Assembly: GCA_044233745.1 (NCBI GenBank)
Contig: JBIIJN010000032.1
Coordinates: 1 to 26,945, forward strand
DNA: 26,945 nt
Reading direction: 5' to 3'
Origin: UBA6165 sp044233745
Lineage (GTDB): Bacteria; Bacteroidota; Bacteroidia; Flavobacteriales_D; Crocinitomicaceae
Shown: one piece after another, positions 8,470 through 15,347 of the stretch
Layout of the letters: every line of letters begins with the position of its first letter
Numbering within the stretch: position 1 is the first letter of the stretch
Translations under genes and position numbers: made by a program
Notes under the pieces: model-generated
Told to the model about the DNA's origin: nothing
Database searches by the model: none
What the model saw: only the letters and a program-made list of their open reading frames with translations

Positions 8470-9405
8470 ATGCGATATTTTTCAATCCTCATAGCGCTTT
8501 GGTTTATTTGCCCGAGCTTGGCCCAAAACAAATTCAAAACTGAGTATGTAATCATTTTAGTGATTGATGGCGTGCGACATACAGAAACTTTTGGTGATAG
8601 TACTTTTCAAAATGTGCCCAACTTGAAGCACAAACTTGCTCCACAAGGCGTTTTGAATACCAATTTCAGAGCAAATACAAAGAAAACAACAACAAATGCA
8701 GGTCATACAGCCATGACTACGGGGCGTTACCAACGCATCAGAAACAATGGAAGTCAGCTGCCACGATACCCCTCCATTTTCCAGTATTACATGAAGCAAT
8801 ACGAAATACACAAAGACAAACTTTGGGTTATTTCGAGTAAAGGAAAACTTTCCATTTTGGGTAACACGGTGCATAAAAAATGGAACGATTTGTACCAACC
8901 CCACACCTTTTGCGGTTTAAATGGCAACGGTAAAGATTACGTGGGCGACCACTTCACATGGATCAAAGTGAAGCAAGTCATCAACACCTATGCCCCCAAA
9001 ATCATGTTGGTGAATTTACTCGCTCCAGACGCCAATGCCCATGCCAATCGCTGGGAAGGCTATATCAATGCGATCAAAAAATCGGATGAATATGCCCTCG
9101 AACTTTGGGAAATGATTCAAAAGCACCCCGAAATGAAAGACAAAACAACACTATTCATCACCACCGACCATGGCCGAAATGCGGATGGTTTTAAAGATGG
9201 CTTTATTTCGCACGGTCCAAGAACTGAAAGCAACAAAAGAATATTCCTACTTGCCTTAGGACCCGATTTTAAGCAAGGTGTGAACGCTGAAAACGCAAAT
9301 CAAGAATTGATCGACATTCCTGCCACTATTGCATACATGTTCAACGTAGAAATGCCAACAGGTCGTGGCAGAGCAATGACCGAATTATTCAAAAGTACCA
9401 AGTAA
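8470..9405 (+). CDS. Secreted alkaline-phosphatase-fold hydrolase (phosphodiesterase/sulfatase superfamily)
   Basis: 311 residues, ATG start, signal peptide over residues 1-19 ending PSLAQ. The metal-binding frame of the alkaline phosphatase superfamily is visible: D33 in VIDGVR, a Thr cluster T73-T75 with AGHTAMTTG (candidate nucleophile T74 or T75), D187 and H191 in APDANAHAN, D233-H234 in TTDHGRN, and H248 in SHGP. Such enzymes hydrolyse phosphate or sulfate esters in the periplasm or outside the cell with two divalent metals. A Thr rather than an activated Cys argues for phosphatase/phosphodiesterase rather than formylglycine sulfatase. Substrate unknown. It is divergent from rlmB and about 68 nt upstream of the DUF1800 gene, which has its own promoter. 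Confidence 0.82.
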   Translation: MRYFSILIALWFICPSLAQNKFKTEYVIILVIDGVRHTETFGDSTFQNVPNLKHKLAPQGVLNTNFRANTKKTTTNAGHTAMTTGRYQRIRNNGSQLPRYPSIFQYYMKQYEIHKDKLWVISSKGKLSILGNTVHKKWNDLYQPHTFCGLNGNGKDYVGDHFTWIKVKQVINTYAPKIMLVNLLAPDANAHANRWEGYINAIKKSDEYALELWEMIQKHPEMKDKTTLFITTDHGRNADGFKDGFISHGPRTESNKRIFLLALGPDFKQGVNAENANQELIDIPATIAYMFNVEMPTGRGRAMTELFKSTK

Positions 9406-9418
9406 TTTCTCCAGATAC

Positions 9419-9448
9419 TTGGCGCATTGATTTTTTATTTTATTTTTG
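9419..9448 (+). promoter_or_regulatory. Consensus promoter of the DUF1800-DUF1501 operon
   Basis: TTG at 9419-9421, 19-nt spacer, TATTTTTG at 9441-9448: a full match to the Bacteroidota TTG-N19-TAnnTTTG promoter. The expected start of transcription is near 9454, giving a leader of about 20 nt before the ATG at 9473. Confidence 0.68.
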
Positions 9449-9472
9449 CTAAGTCATTTCAAAACCTAGCAA

Positions 9473-11053
9473 ATGTCTTTAGCACCATACACCGGTCCAT
9501 GGACCAAAACTGAAGCCACGCATCTGCTTAAACGCACTGTGGTAGGCTACAAAAAAGCACACATCAATTGGTCTGTAGATAATGGTCTGAGCAACACTAT
9601 AAGTGCTTTGTTGGCCCTTTCTCCTGACGATTTTCCTGTGGCCTTTAACAACGACGACCCCATGACGCCCTTGGGCACTACTTGGGTAAACAACTTGTAT
9701 CCGAACACCAACGGGGCAGTTGTGGATAACATGCGTCGCGTTTCGCTTACTTCATGGATGAATCAAAAGTTGTATTCGGGCGACATGAACATCAAAGAAA
9801 AAATGACGCTTTTTTGGTTGAATCACTTTGGCGTGAGAATGGAACATGAACCCAATATTGGATATCAATACATTAGCCTAATTAGAAACAATTGTTTGGG
9901 TAATTTCAAGCAATTGGTGAAAGACATGACCATAAACCCAGAAATGCTGATGTTTTTGAGTGGGGCCTTCAATACGCAATATTCTCCTAATGAAAATTTT
10001 GCTCGGGAGCTATTTGAATTATTCACTATTGGTAAAGGTCCACAAATTGGTCCAGGCGACTATACGTACTACACCGAAGCTGATATTTTGGCAGCTTCAA
10101 AAGTGCTAACAGGTTGGACAATACAGAATTATGCTGGCACAGTTAGTCAAGGTTCAATAGCGCAGTCTGTATTTATGCCCATATTACATGACACGAGTAC
10201 CAAACAGCTTTCAGATAAATTCAATAACGCAGTGATAACTGATAATGCTGATGAAGAATACAAAGATCTGATAGACATCATTTTTCAAGAAGAACAAGTA
10301 GCGCATTATATCAGCAAAAAATTATACCGTTGGTTCGTTAACTACGACATCACACCTGATGTGAATTCTACTATTATAGAGCCACTTGCTGCCCTTATTA
10401 TAGCCAACAACTATGATATCTTGCAAGCCATTTCTACCCTCTTATCAAGCCAGCATTTCTTTGACGCTACATTGCGCGGCACCATTGTAAAAGATCCTTG
10501 TGATTTCATGGCAACCATGTTTACTTCAACCAACACCAATTTGAATTATGACTTGCCAACTACAACCGAGGTGTATTACAATTTTCATTGGATTACCGGA
10601 ACAAACGGGATGAATATTACGGCTCCATCTGAAGTTGCAGGTTGGTATCCTTTTTTCCTTTCTCCGGCATATTCTCAACTTTGGATTAACTCTGCAAGGA
10701 TCAAAGAACGATCAGGATTCTCTTGGTGGGTGCTCTACTCCGGGCCGATGATCAACGGGCAGCAAATTCAAATAGACGCCTTGGGCTTTTTAAACGCCAT
10801 GGACTATCCCAACGATGATTTAGGGATTGTACTTGAAATTGAATCCATGTTTTGTTGTAAGCCATTGAGTCCAACACAACGACTCTATCTGAGAACCCTG
10901 CTCCATAACGGACAAGGGGGCACTGTTTGGACCATGGAGTATGACAATTATGCCTCAAATCCGGGCAACACAGCTCAGGCTAACCTGATACGTGGGCGCA
11001 TGACTGCTATGTTGTCTGGTTTTTACAGAATGGCAGAATTTCATGTAATTTAA
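9473..11053 (+). CDS. DUF1800 family protein
   Basis: 526 residues, ATG start. DUF1800 features: an opening with a His/Lys-rich LLKRT helix (about 18-22), then KMTLFWLNHFGVR, NCLGNFKQLVKDMTINPEMLMFL, PNENFARELFELFTIG and YTEADILAASKVLTGWT in order, then a C-terminal region with WYPFFLSP. The biochemical role of DUF1800 is not established; the gene is almost always next to DUF1501, as here, 22 nt upstream, so the two products probably work together. No N-terminal signal peptide is apparent, unlike its partner. Confidence 0.85.
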   Translation: MSLAPYTGPWTKTEATHLLKRTVVGYKKAHINWSVDNGLSNTISALLALSPDDFPVAFNNDDPMTPLGTTWVNNLYPNTNGAVVDNMRRVSLTSWMNQKLYSGDMNIKEKMTLFWLNHFGVRMEHEPNIGYQYISLIRNNCLGNFKQLVKDMTINPEMLMFLSGAFNTQYSPNENFARELFELFTIGKGPQIGPGDYTYYTEADILAASKVLTGWTIQNYAGTVSQGSIAQSVFMPILHDTSTKQLSDKFNNAVITDNADEEYKDLIDIIFQEEQVAHYISKKLYRWFVNYDITPDVNSTIIEPLAALIIANNYDILQAISTLLSSQHFFDATLRGTIVKDPCDFMATMFTSTNTNLNYDLPTTTEVYYNFHWITGTNGMNITAPSEVAGWYPFFLSPAYSQLWINSARIKERSGFSWWVLYSGPMINGQQIQIDALGFLNAMDYPNDDLGIVLEIESMFCCKPLSPTQRLYLRTLLHNGQGGTVWTMEYDNYASNPGNTAQANLIRGRMTAMLSGFYRMAEFHVI

Positions 11054-11075
11054 TCCTAACCTAAGACTTTTAGTA

Positions 11076-12641
11076 ATGAAAAGACGAAATTTTATAAAAA
11101 AATCGGCACTTGGAGCAGCAGGTATCACAGTTGCAGTGAACGGTATTCCAATGAAAGCTATTGCGCAAGATTTGTTTAAATTCGGGCGTAGCGGAGAAGA
11201 CCGTGTTTTGGTATTGATTCGATTGAATGGAGGAAATGATGGCCTGAATACTCTGATTCCGCTCGATCAATTTGACAACTTAGTAGCCCAACGACCAAGT
11301 TTACACATCCCTCAGGCTAATTTAATCAACCTCAACAGCAACAATTTAGCTTTACATCCGAGCATGACTGGTATGGCCAACATGTTTCAAAATGGCAAAC
11401 TGGGTATCATCCAAAATGTGGGCTATCCTCAGCAAAACAGAAGTCATTTCCGTTCTATGGATATTTGGACTTCTGGAAACATTGACAACGATGCTTCAAC
11501 AGGTTGGCTGGGGCGTTATTTTCAAGGAGATCATCAAAATTATCCAACGAACTATCCCAACGAAGATTTCCCGCACCCATTTGCAATAAGTATGGGTTAT
11601 GAGGTTTCAGCAACCTGTCAAGGATTGGTTTCTAATTTCTCTATAGCCTCCAATGATGCCTCACAACATTTTAATGTCGGAGGGGGCGTAACAGCAGTTC
11701 ACACTGGATACTACGGTGCGCATATTACACATATCAATAACATGATTTTGCAATCTGACCAATATGGTCAGGCACTTCAAAACGCATACAACGCTGGCAA
11801 CTCGCTTTCCAGTTTATATGATGCCAATAACGAAACTGCTATGCATTTGAAACAAATAGCAAGATTGATCTCTGGGGGCGCACAAACCAAAGTTTATATC
11901 CTGAATATCAATGGATTTGATACACATGATGGACAAATTGTGAACGGTAGTCCTACTACAGGCGCACATGCTAATTTGTTGAAAACCTTATCTGATGCCA
12001 TTCATGCTTTTATGGATGATATCAACCTCTTAGGTCTTAGCGAACGTGTTTTAGGCATGACTTTTTCTGAATTTGGCCGTCAAATTGCTTCTAATGCGAG
12101 CAACGGTACAGACCATGGCGATGCAGCTCCTTTGTTTTTGTTTGGTTCATGTTTATCAGCACAAGTTATCGGAAACAACCCAACAATTTCCAATACCATT
12201 GAAAATCAAGCTGGTGTGCCAATGCAATATGATTTCCGCGACGTATATGCATCGATTCTCCACGATTGGTTTGGTGTATCTGAATCGGATGTTCAGGGAC
12301 TATTTGAAAACCAAGTTAATCTAATGCCTATTGCACAAGCCTGCAACGGAAATGTGGGTATCGATCAAAATTCGGAGATAAATACCCAAGAACTGCTTTG
12401 TTATCCAAATCCAGCTTCTCATTTGGCAACGGTGAGCTTTGCTAGCGAAAACGAATTTGTGAGTTTGGCCTTGTTTAGCAGCTCTGGTATATTGATTAAA
12501 GAAATTTTTGGGGGGAATTTGAACCCACAAAAACACAATTTTCAAATAGATATTTCAGATGTTCCAAATGGTGTTTATGTGCTGAATATCAGAAAACAAT
12601 CTGGCGACTTGAGCAGCAAGTTGATTGTTTCGCGACAGTAA
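11076..12641 (+). CDS. DUF1501 family protein with Tat-like signal and type A T9SS sorting domain
   Basis: 521 residues, ATG start. The N-terminus KRRNFIKKSALGAAGITVA looks like a twin-arginine signal. The DUF1501 body carries LIRLNGGNDGLNTLIPL, HPSMTGMANMFQNGKLGIIQNVGYP, NRSHFRSMDIWTSG, STGWLGRYF, INGFDTHDGQ and TFSEFGRQIASN-GTDHGDA; the fold is related to the alkaline phosphatase/sulfatase superfamily, with conserved D/H residues. The last 80 or so residues (from LLCYPNPASHLATVSF to SSKLIVSRQ) are a type A T9SS sorting domain. So the protein is probably exported folded through Tat and then secreted or anchored by type IX; this two-step route is inferred from the signals. Co-transcribed with the DUF1800 gene. 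Enzymatic role unknown. Confidence 0.87.
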   Translation: MKRRNFIKKSALGAAGITVAVNGIPMKAIAQDLFKFGRSGEDRVLVLIRLNGGNDGLNTLIPLDQFDNLVAQRPSLHIPQANLINLNSNNLALHPSMTGMANMFQNGKLGIIQNVGYPQQNRSHFRSMDIWTSGNIDNDASTGWLGRYFQGDHQNYPTNYPNEDFPHPFAISMGYEVSATCQGLVSNFSIASNDASQHFNVGGGVTAVHTGYYGAHITHINNMILQSDQYGQALQNAYNAGNSLSSLYDANNETAMHLKQIARLISGGAQTKVYILNINGFDTHDGQIVNGSPTTGAHANLLKTLSDAIHAFMDDINLLGLSERVLGMTFSEFGRQIASNASNGTDHGDAAPLFLFGSCLSAQVIGNNPTISNTIENQAGVPMQYDFRDVYASILHDWFGVSESDVQGLFENQVNLMPIAQACNGNVGIDQNSEINTQELLCYPNPASHLATVSFASENEFVSLALFSSSGILIKEIFGGNLNPQKHNFQIDISDVPNGVYVLNIRKQSGDLSSKLIVSRQ

Positions 12642-12677
12642 TTGCGTAAAAATTAATTGATTTTTTTTGAGAAAGTA

Positions 12678-12707
12678 TTGCACGAATAAAAATTGACTTT
12701 ATATTTG
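12678..12707 (+). promoter_or_regulatory. Consensus promoter of the tRNA-Gly transcription unit
   Basis: TTG at 12678-12680, 19-nt spacer, TATATTTG at 12700-12707: an exact Bacteroidota consensus. Transcription from about 12714 would include the tRNA-Gly-like relic before reaching tRNA-Gly at 12830. Confidence 0.72.
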
Positions 12708-12750
12708 CACCCCGAATGAACAAAAGGTTCTTCGTTTTTTTTAAAGTCTC

Positions 12751-12829
12751 GCGGGAGTAGCGCTCCCGACAATTATCGGGAGATAGAGCACGACCTGATA
12801 ATTTTTAGATAATTATAGTGCGTTGACAA
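12751..12829 (+). pseudogene. tRNA-Gly-like relic with palindrome in the D-arm region
   Basis: The first 11 bases (GCGGGAGTAGC) equal the start of tRNA-Gly at 12830, and TAGAGCACGACCT at 12784-12796 equals its D-stem to anticodon-stem region. Between them the D-loop is replaced by a perfect hairpin, CTCCCGA(12763-12769)-CAATTA-TCGGGAG(12776-12782). The 3' half is absent and instead forms a second foldback with nested ATAATT/AATTAT and GCAC/GTGC arms. The CGGGAG of the acceptor copy can also pair with the following CTCCCG, so alternative stems are possible. It cannot make a functional tRNA. Confidence 0.6.
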
Positions 12830-12902
<73 letters not shown>

Positions 12903-12903
12903 C

Positions 12904-12927
12904 AAAAAGAGCCTCGGCTCTTTTTTT
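12904..12927 (+). terminator. Intrinsic terminator after tRNA-Gly
   Basis: AAAAAGAGCC-TC-GGCTCTTTTT: a compact GC-core hairpin followed by seven T. A second hairpin, TTTCCAT/ATGGAAA (12929-12935 with 12944-12950) followed by five T, lies just after it. Confidence 0.8.
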
Positions 12928-12956
12928 GTTTCCATGAACTGCTATGGAAATTTTTG
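12926..12956 (+). promoter_or_regulatory. Candidate promoter of tRNA-Leu
   Basis: TTG at 12926-12928 and AATTTTTG at 12949-12956 (7 of 8 to TAnnTTTG) are 20 nt apart, and the expected start near 12963 is just before the tRNA at 12970. It overlaps the second hairpin after tRNA-Gly. A separate promoter is plausible because a terminator precedes it. Confidence 0.42.
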
Positions 12957-12969
12957 AAATAGGATTTAA

Positions 12970-13053
12970 GCTCGAGTGGTGGAATTGGTAGACACGCCGG
13001 ACTTAAAATCCTGTGCCTGTATGGGCGTGCGGGTTCAAGTCCCGCCTCGAGTA
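12970..13053 (+). tRNA. tRNA-Leu (UAA), integration target
   Basis: An 84-nt class II tRNA: acceptor GCTCGAG pairs with CTCGAGT (G-U at the end), discriminator A at 13053, D-arm with GGTGGAATTGGTAGACAC, anticodon TAA at 13004-13006, long variable arm (GTGCCTGTATGGGCGT), T-arm GCGGGTTCAAGTCCCGC. Its last 16 bases plus the following C are repeated at 19470-19486, so it is the attachment site of the adjacent element; the tRNA stays intact. Confidence 0.96.
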
Positions 13054-13054
13054 C
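13038..13054 (+). repeat. attL: 17-bp direct repeat in the tRNA-Leu 3' end
   Basis: AGTCCCGCCTCGAGTAC, covering the T-arm 3' strand, acceptor 3' strand and discriminator of tRNA-Leu. The same 17 bases occur at 19470-19486. Confidence 0.9.
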
Positions 13055-13055
13055 A

Positions 13056-13097
13056 AAAACCCTTCTTAATCGCTTGATTTTGAGGGGTTTTGTTTTT
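13056..13097 (+). terminator. Element-supplied terminator behind tRNA-Leu
   Basis: AAAACCCTTC (13056-13065) pairs with GAGGGGTTTT (13082-13091), 10 bp with one G-U, followed by GTTTTT. It lies inside the element and replaces the displaced host terminator now at 19500-19534. The rest of the gene-free stretch to 13166 holds only the 13111-13136 repeat pair. Confidence 0.6.
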
Positions 13098-13110
13098 ATA
13101 GACTTAAACT

Positions 13111-13136
13111 TTACCCAACATTTTACCCAACATTTT
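13111..13136. repeat. Left arm-type repeat pair
   Basis: Two tandem copies of ACCCAACATTTT (with a leading TT and a shared T between copies), identical over 26 bp to 19336-19361 near the other end. The position inside both att sites fits integrase arm-binding sites. Confidence 0.65.
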
Positions 13137-13166
13137 GAGATTTGCCTCTTTTTTAGGGTTTCTAAA

Positions 13167-13394
13167 TCAATCATTTTCGATTTGCCCAATATCCCCAACA
13201 TCTAAAAATATTCTCATTTCTTTACTTTCAAATGATTCTCTTAAAATTCGGGCGCGTTCCTTTGGGGTGTGGTCATAAATAAATAAACCCATTGTTTTAG
13301 TTTTTGCCAGTAAGTCGTTCACTTGTTTAGTGGTCAACTCATGGGATTCAATAAAGTTTATCAAATCGTCTTTTGTTTTAATCTCGAATTGCAT
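13167..13394 (-). CDS. Hypothetical 75-residue element protein
   Basis: 75 residues, ATG start 3 nt after the stop of the DUF5681-like gene, so probably co-translated with it. Predominantly charged and helical in look (DDLINFIESHELTTKQVNDLLAK, then TPKERARILRESFESKEMRIF), no membrane segment, no Cys. The last gene of the element operon. No family recognised. Small size and terminal place fit an accessory or regulatory protein, but this is a guess. Confidence 0.6.
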   Translation of the reverse strand: MQFEIKTKDDLINFIESHELTTKQVNDLLAKTKTMGLFIYDHTPKERARILRESFESKEMRIFLDVGDIGQIEND

Positions 13395-13397
13395 GGT

Positions 13398-13847
13398 TTA
13401 AAGTTTATCGATTAATTTATCAATTTGCTCTTTTGTTAATTGTGGCGCGCCTGAATCAATTATTTCCATTCCTGTAATGGGTTCGGGGTTGTTACGGTTT
13501 CCAATATCGGGCAAATTAGGGATGTTTAAACCTGATTTAAGACTATTGTCGGCAACTATCCAAATAGGCTGCTTTAGTTGGTTATTGTCTTCGCGTTCGT
13601 TGTCTTCATTTACTTTAGGCAATACCAATCTACAAAGGTGCATAAACAAAGAAAGTTTGTCTTTGTCTTCGAGGGTATCCCATAATGTGGATATTTCGGG
13701 CGTTTTGTCATTCAGAAAACCAGTAATAAAATCCCTCAAATCGCGGGTGTTTTTATTGGTTGCTCCTTTGGGTTTGCCATTGTTGCCCGTCGTGAATTTA
13801 CCCAATCCATCGCGCCCGTTTTTGTCCGTATTTTTCGGGTCATTCAT
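13398..13847 (-). CDS. DUF5681-like protein, possible phage packaging-related
   Basis: 149 residues, ATG start. The N-terminal GRDGLGKFTTGNNGKPKGATNK is the basic Gly-rich motif seen in DUF5681-type proteins, which in phages often lie just upstream of the large terminase. A helical stretch follows (RDLRDFITGFLNDKTPEISTLWDTL, then DKLSLFMHLCRLVLPKV) and a polar, Asn/Pro-rich tail. In a satellite-like element a small-terminase-type role would redirect packaging of a helper phage; no large terminase is present here. The family match is from memory of the motif and the packaging role is inference. Confidence 0.6.
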   Translation of the reverse strand: MNDPKNTDKNGRDGLGKFTTGNNGKPKGATNKNTRDLRDFITGFLNDKTPEISTLWDTLEDKDKLSLFMHLCRLVLPKVNEDNEREDNNQLKQPIWIVADNSLKSGLNIPNLPDIGNRNNPEPITGMEIIDSGAPQLTKEQIDKLIDKL

Positions 13848-13872
13848 AGTATTTATTTTTAAATTTGTACTT

Positions 13873-13889
13873 CACAACTTTCGGTTGTG
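13873..13889 (-). promoter_or_regulatory. Short hairpin before the DUF5681-like gene
   Basis: In the minus-strand transcript CACAAC-CGAAA-GTTGTG folds with six perfect pairs and a five-base loop, 26 nt before the ATG. Its role is unknown; it may affect translation or transcript processing. Confidence 0.4.
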
Positions 13890-13904
13890 TTAATTGCAAA
13901 TAAG

Positions 13905-13928
13905 AGGGGCGCGTAATGTCGTGCCCCT
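13905..13928 (-). terminator. Terminator or attenuator hairpin between primase and DUF5681-like genes
   Basis: AGGGGCGCG (13905-13913) pairs with CGTGCCCCT (13920-13928): 9 bp with one G-U and a 6-nt loop. It lies 8 nt past the primase stop. In the minus direction it is followed by CTTATTT, a weak U-tract; in the plus direction by TTTTA. It may reduce expression of the two distal genes. Confidence 0.5.
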
Positions 13929-13936
13929 TTTATGTT

Positions 13937-15319
13937 TTATGAAGTCCAGTAAATCAATGCTTTTAATCGTTCGTGCTCTTTTGGTTCGTTAATATATTTA
14001 GGGGCATACCATTTGACGCTGCACCCCTTTGAAGCCTCTTTAAACGCCGTTGCCAAATCTCTAATTTGCGCCTCGTTTCGAGTAATCTCGAGGTTGTATT
14101 TTGTAATTCGTTTTCTGTTCGATTCAATTCGTTTTCTAAGTTCTGTATATCTGTTTTCATATTCATTAAGTTGAGGTTCGTTTGATTCAAAAAATATTCT
14201 TTTTTGGGCTTCACTATCTTCACTCTCTACACTATTTTGATGCTCGGTTGATTCTGTTAAATTTTTAACATTCTTTTTTCGGAATAGTTGCCAGTCCTGT
14301 TTGATTAAATAATCTGCTAAATCGTTACCGTTTTCCTTATCGCGGTCGGGTGCTAACTGCTCGAGTAAATCCGAAAAGATAAAACGCGTTCCTGATAAAC
14401 GGCTTTCAAAATCCTTTGCTTTGCTTTGCCATTCGTTAAATGTTTGACGGTCTTTTGATAGGTCGGGAAAAACATAAACAAAACGCCCTTTTAACGCTTT
14501 CAACTTGTCAAACGAAAAACTGCTTTTGTTGTAAACTGCTAACCAAATTAAACCGTTTGGCGTTTCGGGTGCACCAAAATACAAAGTACCATAAACGGCG
14601 GTCTTTGGGGCTTCAACTAATGCAACGGGGTTTTGTGGGTATTTACTTAAAAGGTGCTCCCCAAACAAACATGAAACGCGTTTATCTTGATGTATGTACG
14701 CCTGTAACCATTCGGGCAACGGGGTATTGTTTCGGGTATAGTGTTTTTCAATAATCGAGTGCAAAAAATCCGTGCCCGTTGTGTGGTTTGCCTCGTCAAA
14801 TTGTTTGACTTGTACGGCTCGAATATTCCCGTTTATATCAATGTAAGGAAAAGTAATTGCACCTGTTCTGTAACCATTCGCAACCGTTCCCAATCTGTAA
14901 AGCTGCACAACCTTTGTAACCTCATCAACGGCAAAGGGATATTTAACGCTTTGTAAAAGGTTTTGAATAAATACATTTTTCTCATAACTTTCGGGGTTTA
15001 GTGTTTTTGCGTAAACATCAACGGGAAAAAATACGGGTTGCGCGGGTTGTGGTTGTTCAATTATTTGTTGAGGCGTCCAGTTTATCGGGGTGGCGTTATT
15101 ATTGCCTCGTTCCTGTTCCTGTATTGCTTTTGCGTAACCGTCTTTATACGGGCTGAGGTGGTACAAACATTTGCTTTCGCGGTCGCAACGTCCGTACTGT
15201 GGCGGCAAATAATCGCCTGTAATCGCGTCGATATAACAAACAAAGGTCTTTTTCGTACAACGTGGGCAAACGTGTTTTTTACTACCTTTTTCAAAGATGT
15301 AACGGTGTGGCGTATTCAT
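13937..15319 (-). CDS. DUF6371 zinc-finger / Toprim-like primase protein
   Basis: 460 residues from the ATG at 15317-15319 (MNTPHRYIFEKG). An earlier ATG at 15356-15358 overlaps the helicase stop, but the extra 13 residues (HTLHTLH) come from a 9-bp tandem repeat and look like leader. Near the start a zinc-finger pattern is visible: CPRC, then CDRESKCLYH, between them YID-TGDYLPPQYGR, as in CHC2-like DUF6371 proteins of Bacteroidota elements. The middle holds a Toprim-like core (VALVEAPKTAVYGTLY, then VFPDLSKDRQTFNEW). The last 100 or so residues form a charged coiled coil (YTELRKRIESNRKRITKY). It probably recognises or primes element DNA with the adjacent helicase; the activity is inferred. 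Confidence 0.72.
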   Translation of the reverse strand: MNTPHRYIFEKGSKKHVCPRCTKKTFVCYIDAITGDYLPPQYGRCDRESKCLYHLSPYKDGYAKAIQEQERGNNNATPINWTPQQIIEQPQPAQPVFFPVDVYAKTLNPESYEKNVFIQNLLQSVKYPFAVDEVTKVVQLYRLGTVANGYRTGAITFPYIDINGNIRAVQVKQFDEANHTTGTDFLHSIIEKHYTRNNTPLPEWLQAYIHQDKRVSCLFGEHLLSKYPQNPVALVEAPKTAVYGTLYFGAPETPNGLIWLAVYNKSSFSFDKLKALKGRFVYVFPDLSKDRQTFNEWQSKAKDFESRLSGTRFIFSDLLEQLAPDRDKENGNDLADYLIKQDWQLFRKKNVKNLTESTEHQNSVESEDSEAQKRIFFESNEPQLNEYENRYTELRKRIESNRKRITKYNLEITRNEAQIRDLATAFKEASKGCSVKWYAPKYINEPKEHERLKALIYWTS

Positions 15320-15347
15320 ATCGTGAAGCGTGTGAAGCGTGTGAAGA

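Noticed and set aside
13963..14223. 86-residue coiled-coil-like frame overlapping the primase gene
   Set aside because: It lies wholly inside the primase coding sequence in another frame; the Lys/Glu/Asn-rich look follows from the base composition of the host frame.
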